A DNA stretch of 64,000 bases. Source: Spirochaetota bacterium. Its GTDB lineage: Bacteria; Spirochaetota; UBA4802; UBA5550. The notes beneath the pieces are model-generated. The model saw nothing but the letters and a program-made list of their open reading frames with translations, had not been told where the DNA came from and did no database searches. The position numbers and the translations under genes are program-made. The DNA lies in assembly GCA_003246895.1 (NCBI GenBank), contig QKCL01000069.1:1-64000 (forward strand), read 5' to 3'. This document shows, piece after piece, positions 44,365-55,705 of the stretch; the first letter of the stretch is position 1, and every line of letters begins with the position of its first letter.

Positions 44365-46137
44365 ATGGATAAATTCGGAAAAATACAGAAGGTTTCAGGT
44401 CCGCTGGTGATTGCAGGGGGCATGACCGGGTCAAGGATGTATGATGTTGTAAGGGTTGGAGAAAGGCGTCTACTTGGCGAAATAATTGAACTCAATGAGG
44501 ACAGGGCATCCATTCAGGTCTATGAAGATACGGCCGGACTTGGAACCGGAGAGGACATTGAATTTGTTGATGAACCGCTTTCGGTTGAACTGGGGCCCGG
44601 GCTTCTGGGGTCCATTTTTGACGGAATTCAGAGACCTTTGGACAAACTCCTTGAGGGTGATGGTGATTACATAGTACGTGGTGCGGACATACCTGCCCTT
44701 GACCGTGAGAGGAAGTGGGAATTTAAACCGTTGGTAAAGGCAGGGGACAGTGTCAGGGAAGGGGATATTATAGGCACTGTTTCTGAAACTGAACTCATAG
44801 AACACCGTATAATGGTTCCATTCAGGTGTTCCGGAACTGTGGAAGAAATAAAAGATGGAGACTTAACAGTAACTGACACTGTATGCATAATTCGGGGAAA
44901 TGACAATCAGATGCATGAACTTGCAATGAGACAGACATGGCCTGTAAGAATACCAAGAAGATATGTGAAGAAACTTTTTCCCGGGGAAATACTCACCAGC
45001 GGGCAGAGGGTCATAGACAGCCTTTTCCCTGTGGCAAAGGGCGGCACCGCATGTATACCAGGCCCATTCGGAAGCGGCAAAACGGTCGTCCAGCACCAGC
45101 TGGCAAAATGGGCTGATGCGGACATAATAGTATACATAGGCTGCGGAGAGAGGGGCAATGAAATGACAAGTGTACTTCAGGAATTTCCGGAACTGAAGGA
45201 CCCTAATACAGGGCAGCCCCTGATGAAGCGGACTGTGCTGATCGCAAATACTTCGAACATGCCCGTTGCAGCAAGAGAGGCATCGGTCTATACGGGAATA
45301 ACGGTTGCAGAGTATTTTCGCGATATGGGGTATTCTGTTGCGCTCATGGCCGATTCAACTTCCAGATGGGCAGAGGCAATGAGGGAGATTTCAGGGTCAC
45401 TGGAAGAGATGCCTGGTGAAGAGGGTTATCCGGCCTATCTTTCATCACGTGTTGCGGATTTTTACGAGCGCGCGGGCAGGGTTCGGTGCTGCGGCACAGA
45501 GGGACGTGAAGGGAATCTCACGGTAATTGGCGCAGTATCTCCAGCAGGCGGAGACCTTTCCGATCCGGTAGTTCAGGCTACACTGAGGGTGGTGAAGGTT
45601 TTCTGGAGCCTTGAGGACAAACTCGCTTTTGCAAGGCACTTCCCGGCAATTAGCTGGTTAAGGTCATATTCGTTATATGAGGAGACACTGGACCGGTACC
45701 TGAAAGAAAAGGTCTCTCCTGACTTCCCTGAAAACAGAAAACGCATTGTCTATATTCTCGAAAAGGAGGATGAACTTGCCGAGATCGTGAGACTTGTGGG
45801 TGCGGATTCACTTGGCGGACAGGACAGGCTTCTCCTTAAAACCGCCAGAATAATAAGAGAGGACTTTCTGCACCAGAATGCCTTTAACAGCGACGATACC
45901 TTCAGCCCGCTTGTACTGCAGAATTTTATTATGAGTGTAATACTTTTTTATCATGATCTTCTCATGGATGCTGTAAATTCCGGAGTCGACTTCGGCGCAA
46001 TTGAGAATCCTGAAACAGATGAAATTATATCGAAACTTAAATTCAGCAAAGACCTGAATCAAGAGTACCTGACCGGTATATATGATGAAATAAAATCCGG
46101 TGTAAATAACCTAAGGAAGGGGGGAGCCGGTGATTAA
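44365..46137 (+). CDS. V/A-type ATPase catalytic subunit A
   Basis: The 590-aa catalytic subunit has the P-loop GPFGSGKT (233-240), the long non-homologous region before it (about 115-190), Walker B-like region [17 protein letters not shown] and the ring motif [11 protein letters not shown]. It hydrolyses or makes ATP in the A3B3 head. Its ATG follows the stop of subunit F immediately. It overlaps subunit B by 8 nt. Confidence 0.96.
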   Translation: MDKFGKIQKVSGPLVIAGGMTGSRMYDVVRVGERRLLGEIIELNEDRASIQVYEDTAGLGTGEDIEFVDEPLSVELGPGLLGSIFDGIQRPLDKLLEGDGDYIVRGADIPALDRERKWEFKPLVKAGDSVREGDIIGTVSETELIEHRIMVPFRCSGTVEEIKDGDLTVTDTVCIIRGNDNQMHELAMRQTWPVRIPRRYVKKLFPGEILTSGQRVIDSLFPVAKGGTACIPGPFGSGKTVVQHQLAKWADADIIVYIGCGERGNEMTSVLQEFPELKDPNTGQPLMKRTVLIANTSNMPVAAREASVYTGITVAEYFRDMGYSVALMADSTSRWAEAMREISGSLEEMPGEEGYPAYLSSRVADFYERAGRVRCCGTEGREGNLTVIGAVSPAGGDLSDPVVQATLRVVKVFWSLEDKLAFARHFPAISWLRSYSLYEETLDRYLKEKVSPDFPENRKRIVYILEKEDELAEIVRLVGADSLGGQDRLLLKTARIIREDFLHQNAFNSDDTFSPLVLQNFIMSVILFYHDLLMDAVNSGVDFGAIENPETDEIISKLKFSKDLNQEYLTGIYDEIKSGVNNLRKGGAGD

Positions 46138-47521
46138 TGAATACAGAACAATCAGAAACATTGTAGGCCCCCTCCTTCTTGTTGAGGAGGTTGAAGGGGT
46201 AAAATACGAGGAACTTGTGGAAGTGAGGCTTTCTAATGGAGAGAAGAGGAAAGGGAAGGTCATTGAACTTGAGAATGATACTGCACTTGTTCAGGTATTT
46301 CAGGGAACCGCAGGTATAGATATTCCCAGAACTTCTGTAAGTTTTCTGGGCAAGGGTGTGGAACTCAAGGTTTCCGGAGATATTATAGGAAGGGTATTCA
46401 ACGGTTTCGGTGACCCCATAGATGGAGGACCTGAAATCCTTCCTGAAAAGGAAATGGATATTAACGGCCTTCCTCTTAACCCATGTGCACGGGAATATCC
46501 AAATGAATTTATTGAGACAGGGATCTCCGCAATAGATGGTCTGAATCCCCTGATACGTGGGCAGAAACTCCCGATTTTTTCAGGTTCCGGTTTGCCCCAC
46601 AACCGTCTTGCTGCCCAGATTGCAAGGCAGGCCAGAGTCCTTGATAGTGATGAAAACTTTGCCGTAATATTCGGCGCCATGGGCATAACCTATGAGGAAT
46701 CGGAATTTTTCAGAAGGGAGTTCGAGGATTCGGGTGTTCTCAGAAAATCCGTGCTATTCATAAATCTTGCCGATGACCCTGCAGTGGAGAGAATTGCAAC
46801 TCCCAGGGTCGCAATGACAGCCGCGGAATATCTGGCCTTTGAAAAGGGAATGCATATACTTGTAATACTTACGGACTTTACGAATTACTGTGAGGCTCTC
46901 AGGGAGATAGCATCGGCAAGGAAGGAGATTCCAGGACGCAGAGGGTATCCCGGGTATCTCTATACTGACCTTGCTTCAATTTATGAAAGGTCATGCCGCA
47001 TTAAAAACAGGGAGGGGTCCATAACCCTTGTTCCTGTACTTACAATGCCGGAAGATGATAAAACCCACCCTATTCCTGATCTGACAGGGTATATTACCGA
47101 AGGTCAGATTGTACTCTCAAGGTCCCTCTACAGAAAAAATATCACGCCTCCAATTGATGTTCTGCCGTCCCTTTCAAGACTCAAGGACAAGGGCATAGGG
47201 GAGGAGAAGACCAGAGAGGATCACGGTGATCTTTCAAATCAGCTCTTTGCCGCTTATGCGAGGGGTAAGGAGATGCAGGAACTGGCTCTCATTCTCGGTG
47301 AGTCATCTCTTTCAGAAACAGACCGTATCTATTACCGGTTTTCCGAAGAGTTTGAAAAGAAATTTGTTTCCCAGGATTTTTATGAAAAAAGAAGCATCAT
47401 TGATACGCTTGATCTTGGGTGGAGTCTTTTAGAAATGTTCCCTGACAGGGAACTGAAAAGAATCGGCGAAGCCCTTAAAGAAAGATACTTCAGGAAGGAA
47501 AATCATGGCCGTAATAGCTGA
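46130..47521 (+). CDS. V/A-type ATPase regulatory subunit B
   Basis: The 463-aa non-catalytic subunit lacks a true P-loop (the region reads [14 protein letters not shown]) but has the family blocks [21 protein letters not shown]-like and [16 protein letters not shown]. It starts with GTG at 46130, inside the end of subunit A, behind AAGGAAGG-type purines; the only nearby ATG is out of frame. It forms the A3B3 head with subunit A. Confidence 0.95.
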   Translation: MINEYRTIRNIVGPLLLVEEVEGVKYEELVEVRLSNGEKRKGKVIELENDTALVQVFQGTAGIDIPRTSVSFLGKGVELKVSGDIIGRVFNGFGDPIDGGPEILPEKEMDINGLPLNPCAREYPNEFIETGISAIDGLNPLIRGQKLPIFSGSGLPHNRLAAQIARQARVLDSDENFAVIFGAMGITYEESEFFRREFEDSGVLRKSVLFINLADDPAVERIATPRVAMTAAEYLAFEKGMHILVILTDFTNYCEALREIASARKEIPGRRGYPGYLYTDLASIYERSCRIKNREGSITLVPVLTMPEDDKTHPIPDLTGYITEGQIVLSRSLYRKNITPPIDVLPSLSRLKDKGIGEEKTREDHGDLSNQLFAAYARGKEMQELALILGESSLSETDRIYYRFSEEFEKKFVSQDFYEKRSIIDTLDLGWSLLEMFPDRELKRIGEALKERYFRKENHGRNS

Positions 47522-48182
47522 CATCGTCTCCACAAGAATGGAGCTAATGAAGCTTAAAAAAAAGGAGATCATTTCAGTAAAGGGGCATAAGCTTTTAAAA
47601 GACAAACTCGATGAGCTCATAAGAATTCTCATCACCAATATAAGGCAGTGGAAGGCTCTTGACCGTGAAATAGCATCACAGCTCCAGGAGATAAGGGCTT
47701 CAATAAATTTGTGCAGTGTTTTTTCTGACCTGAAATATTTAAGGCAGTCACTTTTTTACGTAAAGGAAATGGCGGGCATTTCAGTAACTGATATAAGGGT
47801 ACTGAATATTGATATCAAAAAGTATGAACTGAATCCGGTAAAACATGAACTTCCCTTCTATGGAACAGCATCAACCTCATCTTTCTGTGAAGGCCTTGCA
47901 AAAATCACTGAGGAAACTGTCAGAAACATGCTTAAACTGTCCGAACTTGAAAGGTCCATGAACTTAATATCAGATGAAGTACTTCGAACAAGAAGAAGAG
48001 TGAATGCCCTTGAGTATTACATGATTCCGAATATCCGGGATACAATAAAATCTATTTCCATGAAGCTCGAGGAACATGACAGAAATACGAAATCGCAGCT
48101 CATGAGAATAAAGGATCTTATCAGGGCACCGAAGGTAAGGTCTTCTGCAAATCCGGGTGGATTTAAAATTCAGGATCTGTAG
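47505..48182 (+). CDS. V/A-type ATPase subunit D (central stalk shaft)
   Basis: The 225-aa protein has long N- and C-terminal helices that form the coiled-coil shaft of the rotor. The family blocks are present: [21 protein letters not shown]-like start, and [22 protein letters not shown] in the C-terminal half. It overlaps subunit B by 17 nt and is the last gene of the operon. Its 3' end overlaps the convergent hybrid kinase gene by 20 bp, so there is no space for a terminator between them. Confidence 0.94.
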   Translation: MAVIADIVSTRMELMKLKKKEIISVKGHKLLKDKLDELIRILITNIRQWKALDREIASQLQEIRASINLCSVFSDLKYLRQSLFYVKEMAGISVTDIRVLNIDIKKYELNPVKHELPFYGTASTSSFCEGLAKITEETVRNMLKLSELERSMNLISDEVLRTRRRVNALEYYMIPNIRDTIKSISMKLEEHDRNTKSQLMRIKDLIRAPKVRSSANPGGFKIQDL

Positions 48183-50841
48183 GAGAGATTTTACCTAGGG
48201 TTTTTGCGATGATATAACTCAGCATGTTAAGCCTGTACGGTTTCTGAATAAATCCTGCAGCACCCAGGTTTATGATTTCTTCATGCCAGATATTTGTGGT
48301 AAATCCGGATGATATGAGTACCTTTGCTTCAGGAGAAATTTCCAGTATGTTCTTTAGTGTATCCTTTCCGCTCATTACCGGCATAATAACATCAAGTATT
48401 ACCAGGTCGATGTTATCCTTATTGCTGATGAAATATTCAAGAGCCTCCTGGCCGTTTCCTGTACAGTGAACGTCATATCCAAGCGACTGCAGCTGGTTTT
48501 TAGCAGCGTCCAGTATAATTGCCTCATCATCTGCAATGAGTATTCTGCCTGTGCCGCGATAAATGCTGCTTTCGAATTCCATGGGAGAACTGTTATCCTT
48601 GCCTAATACAGACGGGAAGTAGAGCCTGAAAACTGTTCCTATGCTGGTTTCGCTGTAGACTGTTATGTGACCGCTGTGTTCCTTGACTGTACCATATACT
48701 GCAGATAGGCCAAGTCCTGTACCTTTGCCCACATCCTTTGTAGTAAAAAAAGGATCAAAAATTTTCTTTATTATATCCTTGTCAATTCCTGTTCCTGTGT
48801 CACATACACTTATCTCAATGTAAGTCCCCGGTTCGAGCTGCTCAGTATATTTCGCATGATCCTCTTCCCTGATAGTAATATTCCTGGTTCTTATAGTGAG
48901 GGTCCCTCCGTCATTCATTGCATCCCTGGCATTTATAGAGAGGTTTAACAGAGAGTTTTGAAGAAGAGTTGAGTCACCTGTTATGAGAGGGTATTCGGCT
49001 TCGTTGAAAATTTTAATTTCAATGTTCTTGTTCAGGCTTCTTTCAAGAAGAGAAACTGTTTCATCTATTATACTGTGAATATTAACGGTTTCCAGGTTCA
49101 TGGTATTTTTTCTGGAGAAAAAGAGAAGTCTCTTTGTAAGCTCAGATGCCCTTTCAATGCTTGAGGCTATTGTTTTTGTATATTTCAGGAGTGGTGAATC
49201 TTTCGGCAGTTTCATTTCTATGAGTTCAGTATTCCCCATTATTCCAGCCATCATATTATTGAAATCATGGGCGATTCCGCCGGCAAGCTGTCCAACAACA
49301 TCCATCTTTCTGGACTGATTTAACTGTTCCTCCATTTTCTTTCTGTCTTCAATGTCGCGGATTATTGCCTGAGCCGCTCTAGCCCCGGAGAGGGCAATCG
49401 GGTTTAATGTTACGTCGCAGCGGAAAGTTTTGCCGTCAGGTTTTATATGGAGCCACTCCATTGAGTATTTTTTTCCCTGGGCCAGTCCTGTTTTCATTTC
49501 ACATATCTTGTCCATTGATCTTTTGCCGTCAGGCTGGAATTCAGGAGAAAAATCTGCTGTTGTTTTTCCAATAATTTCATTTTTAGTCCTTCCGAATATT
49601 TCTTCAACTTTCGGGTTGCAGTCAATTATATATTCATCGTTGAAGTACAGTATCCCTTCTCCTGCATATTCAAAAAGGCCTCTGTACTTTGTTTCATTTT
49701 CATTTTTTTTGCGGTAAAATACGACAAGCATTATAATGGCCAGACTCTCAATTATTATAAAAAGAAAAACGCCCATAATATAGAACCTGTTTTTTTCCAG
49801 AAATGAGATTTGCCTGAAAAGTATCTTCGACCCGGCAGGGATCAGGTTTCTGTTCACATTGAACCTTTCAAGTACATTCTCGTCAAGCATGCATATTCTT
49901 GGAGATTCAGCCATTACAGGTATTTCTGAGATTTTTTCGCCTGAGAGAATCCTGATTCCCATGAGTGCCGCTGTTCTGCCCTGTTCATAGGCGCTTACCA
50001 TATCTCCGCCAATAATGCCCAGTCCCATGAGTGTGTCGGCGTGATAAAACACCGGTACAGATGACTCTTCAGCCAGTGTTTTTACAAAAATTTCAGGATC
50101 AACAAGTCTTTGGTCCGGCTCTCTGTAGAAATCAAGGAAGAAGATAACGTTTCCTTTTGGAAGTTTTGATGCTTTTTGGATTATGGAATAAGAATAAAGA
50201 TCAGAGTTTTTATTCATAATCTCGAAGGCTACTCTGTCTGTATATCCTGATTCCATACGTCTGATAATTTCCTTGTTCAGCAGTCCGGTAACAGTGGAGT
50301 CTGTTATAAATAATATTTTGGAAGTATTGGGAAGTATCTTGAGAATCAGATCAATTGTGCCTGTATAGTTGGTCCTTGAAATAATTCCGGTCATATTTCC
50401 GGGTATCTGTTTTATTACAGGTTTTTCAACACCGCAGAAAACAGCCCTGGATCCTGGAAAAAGATTTTTCCAGTGGGCTATATAAAATTTATATGCCGCG
50501 CTGTCGTTAATAAGAACAAGATCAGGGCGTGATTTACTGTATTTATATTTCAGAATTTCCTTAAGCTTTCGGGCATATTCATCATTTGGAGTCTTAAAAT
50601 TCTCTTTTGAATTCATGTATTCATAGTATATATCAATTTTCTTGCCGTATTTTTTCTTTAAGGTGTCATACATTCCGCTGTTTATATTATCAGACCAGCT
50701 GTACCCGCGGTGGTAGGAATTAAGGAGCAGTACAATCTTTTTTTTTGTTTCTACATGAAACGGCACGTGGTTAGCATAACCAGCAGTTACGGTGACTGTC
50801 AGAAGCAGAAAAATATATTTTATTTTTTTAAACTTTAACAT
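48163..50841 (-). CDS. Hybrid sensor kinase with periplasmic ABC-substrate-binding-like sensor
   Basis: The 892-aa protein has a signal/anchor, then a periplasmic domain (about 30-340) resembling the TrpX-type ABC substrate-binding family, one membrane helix (about 350-372), PAS (about 380-495), HisKA (GGIAHDFNNMMAGI), HATPase (FDPFFTTKDVGKGTGLGLS) and a C-terminal receiver (VILDVIMPVMS). Autophosphorylation would pass to the attached receiver. The ligand may be an amino acid or other small molecule. The gene is alone on its strand and overlaps subunit D of the V-ATPase. Confidence 0.9.
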   Translation of the reverse strand: MLKFKKIKYIFLLLTVTVTAGYANHVPFHVETKKKIVLLLNSYHRGYSWSDNINSGMYDTLKKKYGKKIDIYYEYMNSKENFKTPNDEYARKLKEILKYKYSKSRPDLVLINDSAAYKFYIAHWKNLFPGSRAVFCGVEKPVIKQIPGNMTGIISRTNYTGTIDLILKILPNTSKILFITDSTVTGLLNKEIIRRMESGYTDRVAFEIMNKNSDLYSYSIIQKASKLPKGNVIFFLDFYREPDQRLVDPEIFVKTLAEESSVPVFYHADTLMGLGIIGGDMVSAYEQGRTAALMGIRILSGEKISEIPVMAESPRICMLDENVLERFNVNRNLIPAGSKILFRQISFLEKNRFYIMGVFLFIIIESLAIIMLVVFYRKKNENETKYRGLFEYAGEGILYFNDEYIIDCNPKVEEIFGRTKNEIIGKTTADFSPEFQPDGKRSMDKICEMKTGLAQGKKYSMEWLHIKPDGKTFRCDVTLNPIALSGARAAQAIIRDIEDRKKMEEQLNQSRKMDVVGQLAGGIAHDFNNMMAGIMGNTELIEMKLPKDSPLLKYTKTIASSIERASELTKRLLFFSRKNTMNLETVNIHSIIDETVSLLERSLNKNIEIKIFNEAEYPLITGDSTLLQNSLLNLSINARDAMNDGGTLTIRTRNITIREEDHAKYTEQLEPGTYIEISVCDTGTGIDKDIIKKIFDPFFTTKDVGKGTGLGLSAVYGTVKEHSGHITVYSETSIGTVFRLYFPSVLGKDNSSPMEFESSIYRGTGRILIADDEAIILDAAKNQLQSLGYDVHCTGNGQEALEYFISNKDNIDLVILDVIMPVMSGKDTLKNILEISPEAKVLISSGFTTNIWHEEIINLGAAGFIQKPYRLNMLSYIIAKTLGKISPTDPEF

Positions 50842-50937
50842 TGCTGTTCACGGTTCTTATTTTTTTATAATATATGATTTAATTTAAATAATCAATGTTT
50901 TTTCCGGCCATGAATAAAAATATAGATAAGATATAAA

Positions 50938-52098
50938 ATGGGTTGCTTTTCAGGTATTGTGAATAATTCTGATGAAATGATACGGGAAAACAGCTACAGA
51001 AAACTTCAGAGGCATTTTGATTCCATGCCGGTACCATTTCCATCCACTTCAAATGGGACTGAGCTGACAATTCTGGAAAGTTTTTTCGCTGAAGATGAAA
51101 TCTCCGTGGCTATGGCCATGGACTTCAGACTGCGTTCCGCTGCAGAAATTTCACAGAGAGCAGGAATTTCCGATATTCCATTTGTGGAGAAGAAGCTTGA
51201 CTCAATGCTTTCAAAGGGTGCGCTTCTTTACCGAGAAGAAGGAAAGCTCTATTCACTGGTTCCGCTAATTGTGGGAATGTATGAATTCCAGTTAAAAAGG
51301 CTTACTCCGGGTTTTCTCACCAGTTTTTATAAATATATGAAGGAGAAGTTTGCCTTCCATTTTCTCACAACATCAAGGCCACAGACAAGAATACTGCCGG
51401 TTAACGTAACCGTGTCGGCCGGTAATCGAATTTCAACCTATGATGAGTACCGGGACATGATTAAAGGTGCGGGAGACAGAATTGTTGTCATTGAATGTAT
51501 CTGCAGAAAGGTCCACGATATGGAGGGGGATCCATGCAGAATTTCAGACAGGAGGGAACTCTGTCTTGCCCTCCGTGACTATGCCGATACTGCTCTCCAT
51601 GAGGGATGGGGGAGAAAAATAACCGTCCAGGAGGCTCTTGAACTTGCTGAATTAAACCGGAAAGACGGTTTTGTACTTCAGAGTGCAAATGACCGGAATC
51701 CGAATTTTATCTGTGCATGCTGCAGTGACTGCTGCGGTTTGCTGAATATGATTAAGTCGGTTCCATCTCCTGCTGACTATGTTGAAAGCAGTTACTTCTG
51801 TGAAGTTAACAGCAAATCGTGTAAAAGCTGCAGAATCTGTATCAAAAGATGCCCCATGAATGCCGTTGAGATGAGAAACGGCTTCATAAGAATAAACAGG
51901 TCAAGATGCATCGGCTGCGGGGTCTGCACAGATGCCTGCAGATTCGGCGCTCTTTCCATGAAGTTAAAGGCAGAACATAAAGTTCCACCTGAAAATGTTG
52001 ATGATCTCTATGAGTTATTCAGAGGGAAGAAGAATTATGTTAAAAAAACCAGATTGATTGTACGTTATATTCTCTGGAAACTTAAGCTTTTAAAGTAG
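50938..52098 (+). CDS. 4Fe-4S protein with N-terminal winged-helix-like region
   Basis: The 386-aa soluble protein has an N-terminal region (about 45-110) that looks like a winged helix (RSAAEISQRAGISDIPFVEKKL). A central part is rich in cysteines (VIECICRKVHDMEGDPC, CACCSDCCG). Two C-terminal ferredoxin motifs follow (CKSCRICIKRCP and CIGCGVCTDAC), so at least two 4Fe-4S clusters are expected. It could be a redox-responsive regulator or an electron carrier. The stop overlaps the convergent hypB by 17 bp. The ribosome site is weak, so the start is uncertain. Confidence 0.75.
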   Translation: MGCFSGIVNNSDEMIRENSYRKLQRHFDSMPVPFPSTSNGTELTILESFFAEDEISVAMAMDFRLRSAAEISQRAGISDIPFVEKKLDSMLSKGALLYREEGKLYSLVPLIVGMYEFQLKRLTPGFLTSFYKYMKEKFAFHFLTTSRPQTRILPVNVTVSAGNRISTYDEYRDMIKGAGDRIVVIECICRKVHDMEGDPCRISDRRELCLALRDYADTALHEGWGRKITVQEALELAELNRKDGFVLQSANDRNPNFICACCSDCCGLLNMIKSVPSPADYVESSYFCEVNSKSCKSCRICIKRCPMNAVEMRNGFIRINRSRCIGCGVCTDACRFGALSMKLKAEHKVPPENVDDLYELFRGKKNYVKKTRLIVRYILWKLKLLK

Positions 52099-52732
52099 TG
52101 ATAATGAAGCTGCATATTTCCTCAAAGCCGGTCTTCTGTTTCGATGATGTAATAAATAGTTCAGCATTCTCCTTAAGGCTGAGTAAATTGTTTCTGAACA
52201 TCTCAATTGAAAAATCGGACAATTGAATATAATCGTGTTTTGTTATGATCACTGCATCGGAGTCTTTAAATATTGCCGGGTATTTCATCGGTTTATCATC
52301 TCCCTCAGGAACAGAAAGCAGTACAATATTCAGGTCCGCTCCTATGTCATGGCCCGAGGTGCAGATGAGGTTCCCGATATTCTCGATCAGAATAAAATCA
52401 TATTTTTTAAAATAATCCGGCATCAGAGACTGTTCAAGCATGTATGCATCAAGGTGGCATGCTCCTCCTGTCTGAATCTGGACAGAGTCAAATCCCTCGG
52501 ATATTATTTTTCTCGCATCTACATCTGAGTCCACATCTCCTTCAATAACAAGAACAGAACGGTTCCGCATCGTTTTAATGAGTTCTATTATTAAAGATGT
52601 CTTGCCGCAGCCCGGTGATCCCATTATGTTTATCAGAAAACATGTGTTCTCTCGGGCCTGTTTCCGTATACGGTCGGCGCAGATTTTATTGTCCTCGTGA
52701 ATGGATTTATCAATCTTTATGATTCTTGTCAT
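52082..52732 (-). CDS. hypB: Hydrogenase nickel incorporation GTPase HypB
   Basis: The 216-aa GTPase has the P-loop GSPGCGKTSL, a metal-binding Cys-His pair (GGACHLDAYMLEQSL), the switch region LIENIGNLICTSGHDIGADL and the base-recognition motif TKHD. It delivers nickel to NiFe hydrogenase (or urease) precursors. It lacks the His-rich N-terminal tail of some HypB. The start at 52732 has GGAGG 5 nt upstream and overlaps the hypA stop; a longer frame to 52804 is ignored. No hydrogenase structural genes are in the window. Confidence 0.9.
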   Translation of the reverse strand: MTRIIKIDKSIHEDNKICADRIRKQARENTCFLINIMGSPGCGKTSLIIELIKTMRNRSVLVIEGDVDSDVDARKIISEGFDSVQIQTGGACHLDAYMLEQSLMPDYFKKYDFILIENIGNLICTSGHDIGADLNIVLLSVPEGDDKPMKYPAIFKDSDAVIITKHDYIQLSDFSIEMFRNNLLSLKENAELFITSSKQKTGFEEICSFIITTLKA

Positions 52733-53076
52733 ATTACCTCCATATCGACTATTCTGAACGAAGAGTCTCCAATTATTGAGCACCTGTTTCCGCAGACAGG
52801 GCATTGAAGATCTATTTGATCGATATTTTCTGTTTCATATTCATAGGAGCAGGTGCGGCACGATATAACGGGTTTGAGCTTTTCCAGAGCAAGTTCAGCT
52901 CCATGAGCCGCAGTCCCGGCGGTAAGACTCTTAAAGTATCTGTTCATCCAGCTTTCATCAAGGTCTGTAAAGGCTCCGGTTTCAATTCTGACTTTGATGA
53001 TTCTTTTTACCATGTTTTTTTTTGCTGTATCAAGAATTATCCTGAGAATATCTTTCATCACAGTTATTTCGTGCAT
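52729..53076 (-). CDS. hypA: Hydrogenase/urease nickel incorporation protein HypA
   Basis: The 115-aa protein starts MHE, where His2 is the nickel ligand in HypA, and has a zinc site with two pairs of cysteines (CRTC and CPVC). It hands nickel to HypB. The two genes overlap by 4 nt (ATGA), so they are translated together. It is divergent from the chemoreceptor gene. Confidence 0.9.
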   Translation of the reverse strand: MHEITVMKDILRIILDTAKKNMVKRIIKVRIETGAFTDLDESWMNRYFKSLTAGTAAHGAELALEKLKPVISCRTCSYEYETENIDQIDLQCPVCGNRCSIIGDSSFRIVDMEVI

Positions 53077-53152
53077 ATATTTTCCATGGGCATTGACTTT
53101 GTTCTTATCAGATAATATATTGTACTGACTATATTAATGCACAGGGAAAATA

Positions 53153-54949
53153 ATGAAAAGTATAAAAACAAAACTCATAGTTGTTATGCTGCTATTGTCA
53201 GTGTCGCTTCTTTCTGCAATGCAGGTATTTTCCATTTATACACAGTACAGCCAGAGTGGTAAAAGCATAGAAAATACTAAAAAAATACTCCTTGAAAATT
53301 ATGACAGAATGATTGCCGGACAGGTAAAGAATATTGTATCCCTCATTGACAGAATGGAAAAGGTTAATTCTGCAAAGGGGCTGGCTCTTTCGGAAAGACA
53401 GCAATATGTTAAAGAGGTAATAAGGAATATCAGATATGCTGAAGACGGATATTTTTGGATAGATGATTATGAGGGGAACAATATTCTCATGCCGCCGAGT
53501 CCGCAGTCCGAGGGTAAAAACCGTTTGGGTATGAAGGATGTAAAGGGATACCCTCTTATCAAATATCTCATAGAAAACGGCATCAAGGACGGGGGAGGGT
53601 TTACAGAATACTGGTTTCCAAGAATCGGCCAGACAGAAGCCCTGCCAAAGAGAAGTTACACTCTTGCATATAAAAGCTATAAATGGGTCGTGGGAACAGG
53701 TAATTATATTGATGACATAGATAAGGAAATCGCAAAGCTACGGGAAGCAGCAATGTCGATATTGTACAGATCGGTTATTGTTTCTGCTGTTGTGTTTGCT
53801 TTTGCTGTTGCTGTTGCTATTGCAGTGGCCATTCTTTTCGGAAGGTCCATCGCAAACCCCATAGTAGAGATTTCTGCTTTCATAAAAAAAATGTCCGATG
53901 GTGATCTTACAGCCAGAATAAACAGAAAGCATCTAAATAGGAAAGACGAGGTCGGACGTATGGTCGCGGATATGAGGGAGCTCCGTAATGCCCTAATAGA
54001 TATCATGTCCAGTATACGGGTTATTTCCGATGAACTATCGGCATCTTCCGAGGAAACAGCTTCAGCTGCTGACAGTTTTTCTGAAAATTCACAGAAACAG
54101 GCTGCAGCAGTTGAGGAGATCAATGCAACCATTGAAGAGGTTACAGCCGGTGTTACTACTATACATGGCAGTGCAAAGGAACAGCTCGGAAGTACTGAAC
54201 TGCTTTCAAAATCTGTAAAAACTTTAAAGGATATCGAAAAAAATATAGAGAATACGGTCCAGTCAATTTCAAAACTTTCAGATGATATTTCAGGCAGGGC
54301 AGATGAGGGGAACAATTCACTGAAGACAATGCAGAAAAGATTCGGTGAAATTTCACAGAGTTCGGGCAGAATGCTCGATGTTGTAAATGTAATAACAGAT
54401 ATTGCGGATCAGATTAATCTCCTCTCTCTCAATGCTGCAATTGAGTCAGCAAGAGCTGGAGAGGCAGGTAAGGGCTTTGCCGTTGTAGCTGATGAGATCT
54501 CAAAACTTGCAGATGAAACGGCCACAAACGTAAAGACAATACAGCAGAATATTGTTCTTAATGATGAAAAGATCAAGCAGGGTGAAGTAATTGTGAATGA
54601 TTCGCTTGAAAAACTTAAAGCTGTAATTGAAGGTGTACGGCAGATTGCCGAATCCCTGCGGTCTGTTGAAGATGAAGTTGGAACTCAGGCAGATACATCA
54701 AATGTAGTTAACGGTGAGACAACGCAGGTTAAGCAGAAATCTGAAGAGATTCAGGCTGCCATTGGTGAACAGAATCTGGCCATGGAGGAGATTACATCAA
54801 CAATTGGAAACATTAATCTTTCTGTCCAGGCAACTGCGGCAGGTGCTGAGGAGATCGCAGGTTCATCTCAGGAGATTGCGAGGATGTCTCAGAATCTTCA
54901 GTCAAAACTTTCAGTATTCAAGATTCCGGAAAAGGGAGAACTCAGCTAA
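53153..54949 (+). CDS. Methyl-accepting chemotaxis protein with periplasmic Cache domain
   Basis: The 598-aa receptor has membrane helices at about 8-28 and 203-230, and a single Cache-type periplasmic domain between them ([55 protein letters not shown]). HAMP (about 232-285) and an MCP signalling domain (about 300-590) follow, with the hairpin tip [26 protein letters not shown]-like. Cache domains of this kind often bind organic acids. The presence of a receptor supports motility. A terminator follows. Confidence 0.92.
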   Translation: MKSIKTKLIVVMLLLSVSLLSAMQVFSIYTQYSQSGKSIENTKKILLENYDRMIAGQVKNIVSLIDRMEKVNSAKGLALSERQQYVKEVIRNIRYAEDGYFWIDDYEGNNILMPPSPQSEGKNRLGMKDVKGYPLIKYLIENGIKDGGGFTEYWFPRIGQTEALPKRSYTLAYKSYKWVVGTGNYIDDIDKEIAKLREAAMSILYRSVIVSAVVFAFAVAVAIAVAILFGRSIANPIVEISAFIKKMSDGDLTARINRKHLNRKDEVGRMVADMRELRNALIDIMSSIRVISDELSASSEETASAADSFSENSQKQAAAVEEINATIEEVTAGVTTIHGSAKEQLGSTELLSKSVKTLKDIEKNIENTVQSISKLSDDISGRADEGNNSLKTMQKRFGEISQSSGRMLDVVNVITDIADQINLLSLNAAIESARAGEAGKGFAVVADEISKLADETATNVKTIQQNIVLNDEKIKQGEVIVNDSLEKLKAVIEGVRQIAESLRSVEDEVGTQADTSNVVNGETTQVKQKSEEIQAAIGEQNLAMEEITSTIGNINLSVQATAAGAEEIAGSSQEIARMSQNLQSKLSVFKIPEKGELS

Positions 54950-54981
54950 ATAGATTTGTCAGAAATCAAATAATTCTTCAC

Positions 54982-55007
54982 TCCTGAATCCGTGAATCAG
55001 GATTTTT
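54982..55007 (+). terminator. Weak rho-independent terminator after the chemoreceptor gene
   Basis: TCCTGA (54982-54987) pairs with TCAGGA (54997-55002) with a 9-nt loop, followed by five T, 32 nt after the MCP stop. The stem is short, so efficiency may be partial. Confidence 0.6.
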
Positions 55008-55050
55008 GAGTTGAGTTGAAGACAATAAAGGATTATTCTGTGAATATTCC

Positions 55051-55575
55051 CTATTTTGCGTAAAAGGACTTATCAAAAAAGATAAGCTCTGTATCTTCAG
55101 GTTTAAGATTCCAGAGATCCTTTATTGTCCTGTTCATTTCTTCCGTATATCCCCTGATGAGATAGTACTGAGCCCTGTCAAAGAAAAGTATAATACGGTC
55201 ATTTAATTCCCGCATCTGATGGAGCTGATAAGCTGTTACAAAGTCGCTTTCATTCTCAACAAACATCCAAAGTGTACGTCTCAGAACGAACAGACCCCGT
55301 ATTGCCTCACATAGCGGAACTTTCATCCTGAAAAGTTCTATACCTTCCTTTGCATAGAGTTTCCCTACCTCTTCTTTACCGGTATTGTAACTTACCCATT
55401 TCCCCAGATATCCTAGTACTGAACGCAACTTTGTTTCAATGTAGTCCATGTTTCTTTCTGTAAATGATTGAGTGGCCGGGTCATTTTCTATCTGGTTTCT
55501 CCATCTTTTTAGAATTTCAACCGTATGATCTTCAACAAGTTTAACAAGGGTATCGGATATGAGATGATGTGCCAT
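55051..55575 (-). CDS. RsbRD N-terminal-like haem/globin-fold sensory protein
   Basis: The 174-aa soluble helical protein resembles the RsbRD_N domain (VKLVEDHTVEILKRWRNQIENDP, followed by long helices) that forms the sensory end of stressosome-type proteins. It lacks the C-terminal STAS domain of RsbR. The start at 55575 has AGGAGG 6 nt upstream; the frame is open 31 codons further, but without a ribosome site. It could be the sensory partner of a serine phosphatase or histidine kinase system. Confidence 0.62.
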   Translation of the reverse strand: MAHHLISDTLVKLVEDHTVEILKRWRNQIENDPATQSFTERNMDYIETKLRSVLGYLGKWVSYNTGKEEVGKLYAKEGIELFRMKVPLCEAIRGLFVLRRTLWMFVENESDFVTAYQLHQMRELNDRIILFFDRAQYYLIRGYTEEMNRTIKDLWNLKPEDTELIFFDKSFYAK

Positions 55576-55705
55576 AGCATTCCTCCTTATTAAAAATGGC
55601 TGCACTATTAATATAATAATTTTTTGGGTAATATTAAAATTATTGTAGCAATATGAAAATGATTCCAATAGCAGTTAAACATATATGTAATCTGAGGAGG
55701 CGAAC

